In this document: piece after piece, positions 56,711 through 64,000 of the stretch
How the letters are laid out: every line of letters begins with the position of its first letter
How positions within the stretch are numbered: the stretch's first letter is position 1
Assembly: GCA_022749755.1 (NCBI GenBank)
Contig: CM040445.1
Location: 10,065,182-10,129,181, forward strand
DNA from: Azadirachta indica
Lineage: Eukaryota; Streptophyta; Magnoliopsida; Sapindales; Meliaceae
Reading direction: 5' to 3'
Length of the DNA: 64,000 bases
Notes under the pieces: model-generated
The model's database searches: none
What the model saw: the letters and a program-made list of their open reading frames with translations, nothing else
What the model was told of the DNA's origin: nothing
Made by a program: the position numbers and the translations under genes

Positions 56711-57398
56711 TTTTACCCTCACTCTCTGCCCTCATCCTACCTCATTGTCATCATTTGGCAGATGTAATATCATAATGTTCAGGTACTTACTTTTCACCGA
56801 ACGACAAAAAGGAGATTTCTTTTGTTTTGGAATGTTGGTTCTCATATCGACGGGGCTAAAATCTTCTATATTGCATTCTATGGTGTAATCATCTCTCTCA
56901 TTGATAGGCAACAAGTGTCATTAAGTCATTGTACATTTCCTCGTTGTGGTTCCCTGTTTCGAGCTTAGGTGATCTTCTGGAATATTATTCTTAACTGTTC
57001 TCTTGGTTAGAAGCCACCTTGTGGCCTGCAGGAAAATTTTGAAGATTTTGGAAGGAAATTATCAATTTTGAATTTTAAAATTATATTTTTATTATTTGGA
57101 CTACTGTAAATTTTAGATCATTGCATTTTGGCCCCTTTGAATATTAACCCTAGCTCCAATATTGTTATCAGTAACATGGCATTCTGGAAGTGGCTCCTAC
57201 ACCTACTTTACATTCTCTTGTTAACACATATCCTTCGTTTGTGTAAAGCTCATTCTCTTTTCTTTTTCTATATTTTAGGAAATGGATCTTACTTATGTAA
57301 TAATTTAGCCTCCCATTTTGCCTTCAACTTCTCTCCTTAATTATAATTTCACGTTTTGGGCTTTATCTCTGTTTTGGGTTATTACTAATTAGGCGTAG
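56711..57398 (+). repeat. LTR-like dispersed repeat, copy 2
   Basis: Second copy of the 39,181-39,716 repeat, with an extra segment of about 170 bp (roughly 57,010-57,180, starting TAGAAGCCACCTTGTGGCC) absent from copy 1. Its 3' end (ATTACTAATTAGGCGTAG) abuts the truncated LTR of copia element D. The short frame at 57,128-57,340 is not conserved in copy 1. Confidence 0.65.
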
Positions 57399-57570
57399 TT
57401 GAAGAAAAATCTATAATTGTCACTCTTTTATACTTGGTTGTAAGAATTGTGTTATCTTTCGTTATATATATACACATACATACATTTTCTTTCTTTGTAT
57501 ATTTATGCTCCTTATATATATAGAGCTGTGAAAATTTACCTAGAAATACTTCCTAGCTCTCTTTTTTTCA
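57399..57570 (+). repeat. 5' LTR of copia element D (truncated)
   Basis: Aligns with the 3' two thirds of 63,453-63,705 (GTAAGAATTGTGTT, ATATTTATGC, TATATATAGAG, ACCTAGAAATAC, CTAGCTCTCTT), with about 30 bp deleted near its end relative to the 3' LTR. Confidence 0.82.
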
Positions 57571-57582
57571 TGGTATTAGAGC
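57571..57582 (+). other. Primer binding site of copia element D
   Basis: TGGTATTAGAGC differs by one base from the tRNA-Met complement TGGTATCAGAGC and immediately follows the LTR. Confidence 0.85.
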
Positions 57583-57942
57583 AAAATTTGAAATAAAACA
57601 CCTTTTGAGACATTTTTTTAATATGGAGGACGCAAGTTTATACGTACGTGTTTTACTCATGAATTAAATAATTTTGTGCTAGGATAATTGTGAAAAATCC
57701 TCAATCTCAAGTGTTATCTAATAAATTTGTCTGCTCGAGTGTAGTTGAGGAAAAGTTGGTGCAAATTGAGCTAAGGGAGTAGAACACATATCATGGACTG
57801 CTATCATTGACATTGAGTATGGGTTACTAAATGGATTATAGCATCTTCAACAAGACTCATAATCCATTGCTATTTGTTCCATTTGAAAATAGACATTTAG
57901 AGTTTTCTAAAGATATATTACATACATATCATATTTAACATT

Positions 57943-59206
57943 TGTGGTGTAATAGTCCGAACACATTTGGTAAGAGCAAAATATGCCATGGAACAGCAAG
58001 AGCTGTATGGCTGCGCCATCCTAGGTGCACACTCATGCCACAGAACCTCAAATTTGACCCAAGACAGCAAGTGGGGCACGGTTCCCCCTTAAAAAGGCAC
58101 CTGGGGCATGCCGGCGCCATTTCCTCTCACCCTCATGCCTTTCTATGACTTGTAGTGCATCCAAGGGCCATTTTCAACTTTGTATCAAATTTAGATGTGG
58201 GAGATTTGAATAAAACCAAGGGTTTTATGTTTTTCTCACATTAGCCACATACCAAAGAAGAAAAAAGTGAGAGAGAGGGAGAGAATGGGATGAATTTTCT
58301 AGAGAGAGAGGCTTAGAGTTCAACAATTTCTTAAAGATTCTTAGCATATTCTTGAAAATTGAAGTCTTAGAGCATCTCTCAATCCAAGTTTTCTCTTTTT
58401 CAATATTTTATTTATTGAAATTTATATTTTATAATATTATTCGAGGCTATGTCAACATTAATGAATTTCTTGACGATAATTGTTATAAAATTTTCTATGT
58501 TAGGCTTAATTTTATATTTTAGCAACTTGATGTAGCTTATTTGAACTATATATTGATTGATTGGCAATTTGTTAATATTAGTATTCACTTGTATTTACCA
58601 ATATTTAATGCCTCTAATTTATTAATTGATGAATTAGTTGATTGATAATGAATAAATTGATTCTTAAGAGAGATTAATTTGTTTATTAGGTTAAAAAAAT
58701 ACAATTTAAATAGTTGTGAGACCGAGGGGAGATCAACAATTAGATTATCAAATTGACACTAAGGTAGTATGAGGCCAGGAAGAGACCAACACATAGATAA
58801 TGAAATTGAAACTTAGGATGTTATTAAGATTACGAGGTGATGAAGTTCTGGGTAATTAATTATGGATAGAGCATAACGAGTGTGAAACTCAAGCAAGTTA
58901 GATAGGGAGAGAGAACAAAGTCATTTTATAACTCATGATTAGTAAATCAAATCAAAACACATTAACAATTGTTAATTAGAAAAACAATTATCATAGAAAT
59001 TTCCATTTTCTTTAATTTAGTTTTTCTTATTTGATTATGTTTTTATTTTTGAATTTGTTCATGAAATTAGTTTGCCTAAATAAAATTAATTTGTTATAGC
59101 TATAATATTTAACTTTAATTTGAAAAATCAATTTTTGTTGGTGCGATATTATTATTTATCACTTTATTACTTTTAATGGCCCGTGTAGTTGTGGTTAAAT
59201 GCACAC
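57943..59206. mobile_element. Putative solo-LTR-like insertion in element D leader
   Basis: Begins TGTGGTGTAATAGTCCGAAC, contains the only clearly GC-rich block of the region (57,990-58,110, GCACCTGGGGCATGCCGGCG), then GAGAGAGAG-rich and AT-rich sequence, and ends near GGTTAAATGCACAC. Candidate 5-bp flanks ACATT (57,938-57,942) and ACGTT (59,207-59,211) differ at one base. The style (TGTAATxxCCGAAC start, GA-rich region, pyrimidine/AT tail) fits a gypsy LTR, but no partner or internal coding sequence is present. The two frames at 57,935-58,148 are just the GC-rich block. Confidence 0.4.
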
Positions 59207-59224
59207 ACGTTAGTGTTGTTGCGA

Positions 59225-60110
59225 GTACAAGTTCATTATCTTCCTCAAAAAAAACATCAATAGCTGATATTTATTTTCTTCACCAACTCGGATCATCTGG
59301 GAATCACACTCGTCTGTAAAGTCCTTGATGGAAACAACTATGGAACTTGGAGTTGTTTTATGACTATCAATCTTAGTGCAAAGAACAAAATGGGTTGTTG
59401 ATGGATCCATCAAGAAACCACCAGTCATCGATGCAAACTATCAACTTTGAAGGAGATGCAATGATATTGATACTCTGATTTTCAATTCTCTCAATCAAGA
59501 ATTAGGCAATAGTGTGATAGATACTGATACTCCTGCACAAGCATGGTTAGATCTCAAAGAGCGTTTTTCTCAAGGGAATGCAACAGGAATTTTTGAAATC
59601 TAAAGAGATATTGTTGAGCATAAACAAAGACAACAAATCAATTTCTCTTCACTACACTAAATTCAAGTCATTGTGAGATGAGCTGGGCTTTTACAATGAT
59701 TTGCCAACTTGTAGCTGTAGTTGTCTAAAGAAGCTAATTGAGCACAATGATTGTGGAAATGTAATTCAATTTCTCATGGGATTAAATGACTCTTATATTG
59801 CCACAAGGGGCTAAATTCTTTCGATGCAGCCTTTACCCACAGTTAAGAAGATATATTCATTATTGATTCAAGAAGAAAAGCAATGACAGATTGTTATGCA
59901 AAGGGAAAACAACACAACTAATGCCATAAATGCTTCAAATACCAAAAGGTCTTTGCACTGCAGTTATTGTGATCGAATAACTCATAATATTGATGGGTGC
60001 TTCTATCTCATTGGATTTCCCCTTGGGATACAGAAGAATAATTGCTATGCTGTCTACAAGATTCAAAGTGAATCCTCTCATCGTGTCAATACTACCTAAG
60101 GTGAATTTCT
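59225..60110 (+). pseudogene. gag: Copia element D gag
   Basis: Recognisable blocks are a FxHPSDHxG-like start near 59,275, VLDGNNYGTW near 59,322, MTINLSAKNKMG near 59,360, DGSIKKPPV near 59,402, AQAWLDLKERFSQGN near 59,538, and a FLMGLNDSY block near 59,772. The zinc knuckle CSYCDRITHNIDGC is at about 59,959-60,000. This order defines the Retrotran_gag_3/UBN2_3 type. Several frameshifts and stops separate the blocks. Confidence 0.85.
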
Positions 60111-60199
60111 AGGATTTACAGCCGAAGAATATTCACAGATAAAGGCTATTCTTCGTGATGATAAAAATCAGTCTTATACAAAGGTTGCAGGATTGCAAA

Positions 60200-61800
60200 A
60201 CCACATTTGATTCCATACAATTCTCTCTTTTCTATTCCAAAACGTTGGATTATTAACAATGGTGCTGTTGATCATATCTTTTCTTTGTCCAATTTGTCTC
60301 ATAAATTCATACCTTCCATGACGTCATTTGTTGAACTTCCTAATAGATCTCAGTCTCTGAAACAATACATAGGTTCTATTAAATTAAATCCAAACTTGCC
60401 TCTGAAGGATTTACTTTTTGTTTCTTCATTCAAAGTTAATTTGTTGTTAGTTAAGGAACTAACGAGAGATTTGAAACGTACAATTCTTTTTCATCCAAAT
60501 TTTTGTGTCTCGCAAGAATCGACAACGATGAAGATGATTGGTCTGGGAAGCAACATAATGGTCTATACAGCTTGTTTAAAGAAGTCGAATCACCTGCCAT
60601 TTCTTGTGGCCAAAACTTTACTGTCCATAATGGTGTCTGGCACCAAAGACTAGACCATCCTTCTACAGTACCCTCTCTTATTTTGTCAAAAACAATTCCA
60701 ACATTTTTTTTTAATTTCAGTCTTCATTGTGATGTTTGTCCATTAGCTAAACAAAGTCATCTCCCTTTTCCATAAAGGTCTATTTCTACTGTTAAACCAC
60801 TTGAGTTGATTCATTGTGATATTCGGGGCCCTCATCGCATTGCATCTCATTCTGGGTGCCTGTAATTTTTTTACTATGTTGATGATTTTCCACGTTTTAC
60901 TTGGATATGTCTCTTGCAATTTAACTATGAAACACAAGAACTATTGGAATCTACTTTTTTTCTATGTTTGCACCCAATTTCTTTCTTATATCAAAAAATT
61001 AGGAGTTCATAACGGTAGTCAACTTCTCTTGATGAACAATATTTTTAAAGATCTTGGCATTATCTTTTATCATTCCTCTTTCAACTCCTAATAAGATGGA
61101 GTTGTGAAGTGAAAACATAGACATCTTTTAAATGTAGGAAGAACACTACGGTTTCAAGCTTATTTTACACTAATTTTTTGGGGAGAAAGCATCCTTACAC
61201 CTGCATATATTATTAATAGCATGCCTGCACATGTTTTATCCAAGAAAGCACCATTTGAAATCTTCTATAAAAGCTAACCTAAGTATGATCAATTTTTTGT
61301 TTCTGGATTTTTTTCCATGCTGCAAATCCTAAACCATTCCAAAAATTTGAACCTAGGGCACAAAAATGCAAATTTGTTGGTTATCCTCTTGGTCAAAAAG
61401 CCTGTCGGGTTTATGATTTGGAAAGAATTTTTTTTCTCAAGATTGGAAGTTGTATTCCATTAGCATATATTTCCCTTCTCTCACTGGACACAAGAAGACC
61501 CGTTTGACCATTTTGATTAACACTTCCAATGCCTAATTCAGAAACATTCTTTCAATCTCCACAATGCTCAAATGCACTTACATATGAACCAGAATATACT
61601 ACACCAAAAAGACTCACTTCACCATCATCTCCCATATTGGATACACTTATGAATTCACTTCATCCGCAAATTCCCTCAAAGTACAAGATGTTGCCAAAGC
61701 ACCTTTGCCTTTTGATTCTATCATTCAATCTCTTTCACCTGTTGCTCCTTCTATGGTTCGAGGGGCTCGTACCAAATACCCCGACGTTTGATTAGTGGAT
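60200..61800 (+). pseudogene. pol: Copia element D protease and integrase
   Basis: The protease region reads WIINNGAVDHI at 60,246-60,278. The catalytic Asp is Asn (AAC at 60,255), so the enzyme would be dead even without frameshifts. GAG-pre-integrase follows as VWHQRLDHPSTVP near 60,638 with CDVCPLAKQ near 60,728. The integrase core begins ELIHCDIRGPH near 60,803 and is badly shifted after 60,860. An FxPxxQKFEPRAQKCKFVGYP-like integrase C-terminal block remains near 61,335-61,395. Confidence 0.83.
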
Positions 61801-61949
61801 TATCATTGTGCACAGACCATACGTGTTAACCTAGGTCATCATCAGGTACTCGATATCCTATCTTTAAGTCTGTTTCTTATGCTCATTTGTCTTCTTCACA
61901 TCATCTTTTCTCATCAATACTATCTCTGCTTCTGTTGAACCCGCAGCTT

Positions 61950-63430
61950 TTGCCTAGGCTGAGATTGATCCAAAATGGAGAGAGGCGATGCAATCTGAAA
62001 TCTTAGCACTTGAGTAGCAAAATACTTGGAGTCTAACAATTCTACCTTCGGGTAAGAAAATTATCAGTAGCATATGGGTTTATGCAACCAAATATAACTC
62101 AGATTGTTCTGTTGAGCCCTACAAAGCATGCCTTGTTGCCAAAGGCTACACAAAACATGAAGGGTTAGACTATGACGAGACTTTTGCTCTTGTTGCCAAA
62201 CTTGTCACCGCTTGTTGTTTATTGGCCATTGCTATAGTTCTTTATTAGTCCTACATTGATTTGACGTACAAAATGTTTTTTACATAATGATCTTGAGGAA
62301 GAAGTCTACATGATTTCACCTCCAAAGTTTTGTGACGGGGGGAGAAATTGTTATGTTGACTAATTAAATTGTTATATAGTTCAAAACAAGCACCTCGGAA
62401 TTCAATCTAAAAATTCTGCAAAGCCATTCAAGATGCCAGGTATAGACAGTCGAAGCAAATTATTCTTTACTTGCGTATGTGGACAATCTTTTACAGCAGT
62501 TTTGATTTATATGGATGATATGGTCATTACAAAGAATAATAAGATTGCCATTGGTGATCTTAAAGATCTTGGTAAAATTGAAATATTTTCTTGGTTTAGA
62601 GGTGGCACGTTCTAAGCAAGGTATTTTTATTTCTAAAAGAAAATATATCTTGGATATACTTAATGATGCAGGTTTACTTGGTGCACGACATGTTGATTTT
62701 CCTATGGAAACGATCAAAAACTTAATATATCTGAAGGTGAGTTGTTGAAAGATCCTCTATGATACAGAAGACTTGTTGGGCAGCTTATATGTCTTACAGT
62801 TACTCGACCCAATATTACTTATGCAGTTAATATTCTCAGCCAGTCTATGTATGAACCAAAGAAAGCCTCATTTTGAAGCAGCAAGGCTTATTCATAGATA
62901 CGTAAAGGGCACTTTAGGACAAGGGTTGTTATTGTCTTATGTAAGCAGATTACATTTGAAAAAGGTTTGTAAAGCTGCTTAGGTTGGATGTCCTACACTA
63001 GAAGGTCAGTTACTGGTTATTGTATATTTCTTGGTGGCTCGTCACTTATATCTTAGAAATAAAATAATAAAAAAAAAAGGTACAAAATTGCTGCCCGTTC
63101 ATCTGCTGAACCAGAATGCAGGTCTATTGCAACCACCACATGTGAATTAACATGGTTGAGATACTTTCTTCAAGACTTGAAAGTTAATTATCCAGAAGCA
63201 GTAAAGTCGTACGTGACAACCAGGCAGCACTTACATATAGAAGCAAATCCAGTTTATCATGAGCGAACCAAGCATATCAAAATCGATTGTCATATAGTGC
63301 GAGAAAAAATACAATTAGGCTTAATCACTGCTGCCAATATGCCTTTAACTCTTAAAGTGGCTGATATCTTTACAAAGCCTTTGTGTACTGTTTTCACTCA
63401 CATTTGTGCAAGTTGGGCATTCTAGATATC
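61950..63430 (+). pseudogene. pol: Copia element D reverse transcriptase and RNase H
   Basis: Reverse transcriptase starts near 61,950 (AEIDPKWREAMQSEI), continues with YKACLVAKGYTKHEGLDYDE near 62,120, and holds the catalytic box as YMDD at 62,508-62,519. Between these the frame is lost several times. RRLVGQLICLTV-like text near 62,764 and ITYAVN near 62,815 follow. RNase H ends the element: RYKIAARSSAEPECRS near 63,080, ELTWLRYFLQDL near 63,146, HERTKHIKIDCHIVR near 63,260, and DIFTKPL near 63,364. Confidence 0.87.
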
Positions 63431-63440
63431 CATGCTCCAA

Positions 63441-63452
63441 CTTAAGGGGGAG
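63441..63452 (+). other. Polypurine tract of copia element D
   Basis: TTAAGGGGGAG precedes the 3' LTR. Confidence 0.8.
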
Positions 63453-63705
63453 TGTTGGAAATTGAGAAAAGTAAGCAATCACAAGATTCCTTAGAATCAT
63501 GCTACAGCTGGTACTTTAAAGAAAAATTTGTAATTGCCATTTTTATGTTTGGATGTAAGAATTGTGTTTTCTTTTCTTACGTATTTATTTTCTTTCCTTT
63601 TATATTTATGCACTTTGTATATATAGAGTTGTATAACTTACCTAGAAATACAGCAAAGTGGATTTTTCTCTCGTTATCTATATACTTCTAGCTCTCTTCT
63701 ATTCA
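63453..63705 (+). repeat. 3' LTR of copia element D
   Basis: Starts TGTTGGAAATTGAG and ends TCTTCTATTCA. It is 253 bp with TATATATAGAG near its promoter region. ATCAG follows and would be the right target duplication. Confidence 0.85.
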
Positions 63706-64000
63706 ATCAGTTAGAACAATCAAATTTACAATATTTTTAAACTCATCGTCACATGGTGACCTACGCACCAATATTTTTAACACATGCATTTGTATTAAAT
63801 AATATTGCAGCATATTTTATATAAATAAATAATAATTAGAAACCCATTAAATTTTTTATAAAATTGTTTATGTTATTTTCTAAACCAATAGAGTTGAATT
63901 GTTTCAATAGTTGAGATTAAATTTAATGCACATAGTTAATGTACAATTAATATAATATAATGAATACATATAATTAAAATATTTGTCTTTTTTCTCTTTC
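63706..64000. other. AT-rich flank
   Basis: Carries the block CACATGGTGAC...CAATATTTTTAACACAT (63,748-63,790) also found at 55,541-55,585. Nothing else seen. Confidence 0.5.

Larger units (their letters stand above)
57399..63705 (+). mobile_element. Ty1/copia LTR retrotransposon D, decayed
   Basis: A 5'-truncated left LTR (57,399-57,570), primer site, gag, protease, integrase, reverse transcriptase, RNase H, polypurine tract and complete 3' LTR. A 1.27-kb LTR-like insertion separates leader and gag. The missing first ~85 bp of the 5' LTR coincide with the junction to the dispersed repeat, so the left target duplication is lost. Heavily frameshifted throughout. Confidence 0.88.

Noticed and set aside
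57935..58148. Opposed 61- and 68-residue frames, Cys- and Pro-rich
   Set aside because: Frames on both strands of the same GC-rich block, no conserved motif. Composition explains them.

Overview
The window looks like a gene-poor, strongly AT-rich stretch of a plant (probably eudicot) nuclear genome. The sequence itself shows plant-type mobile DNA: Ty1/copia elements primed by initiator tRNA-Met, a Tat-lineage Ty3/gypsy element with an antisense gene, and Mutator-like, CACTA, hAT and SINE insertions. I found no host gene I can support. The genus cannot be fixed from what is here.

Layout. 1-6,680: AT-rich spacer with a locally triplicated segment (near 2.73, 3.59 and 5.68 kb), a TA-centred palindromic MITE-like unit and a tRNA-Leu-like pseudogene. 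6,681-12,255: an almost full-length copia element (A), LTRs about 13% diverged, with many point stops. 14.0-15.7 kb: gag-only remnant of a second copia family (B). 17.8-19.04 kb: a non-coding repeat with an internal 60-bp tandem triplication. 19.4-21.0 kb: two inverted-repeat units. 21,612-26,785: a third copia element (C) with ~240-bp LTRs and a perfect 5-bp target duplication AGTAC. 27,061-28,527: a Mutator-like element with ~100-bp terminal inverted repeats. 30,026-30,164: a minus-strand SINE between perfect 18-bp target duplications. 31,502-36,206: a non-coding CACTA element flanked by ATA. 36,840-38,889: a Mutator-like foldback element with ~510-bp inverted arms and about 22 copies of a palindromic minisatellite in its centre. 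39,792-40,444: another inverted-repeat element.

41,580-54,091 is a nested complex. A Tat-type gypsy element landed inside a ~150-bp satellite array (target duplication AGACT, exact). Its 5' LTR was then hit by a 619-bp hAT MITE (exact 8-bp duplication) and by a copia element (E). A deletion later fused the copia integrase to the Tat RNase H. The 3' half of Tat is well preserved: RNase H, integrase with a DD35E triad, an ~82-bp tandem array, an antisense gene resembling plant-mobile-domain proteins, and a complete 1,253-bp 3' LTR. 56.7-63.7 kb holds a second copy of an LTR-like dispersed repeat (first copy at 39.2 kb), abutting a decayed copia element (D) whose leader carries another LTR-like insertion.

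None of the elements is coding-competent. They do not work together as a pathway: the window is a record of successive insertions, deletions and cytosine-deamination decay. The least ordinary objects are the foldback element with the palindromic array, and the Tat complex with its antisense gene and tandem spacer.
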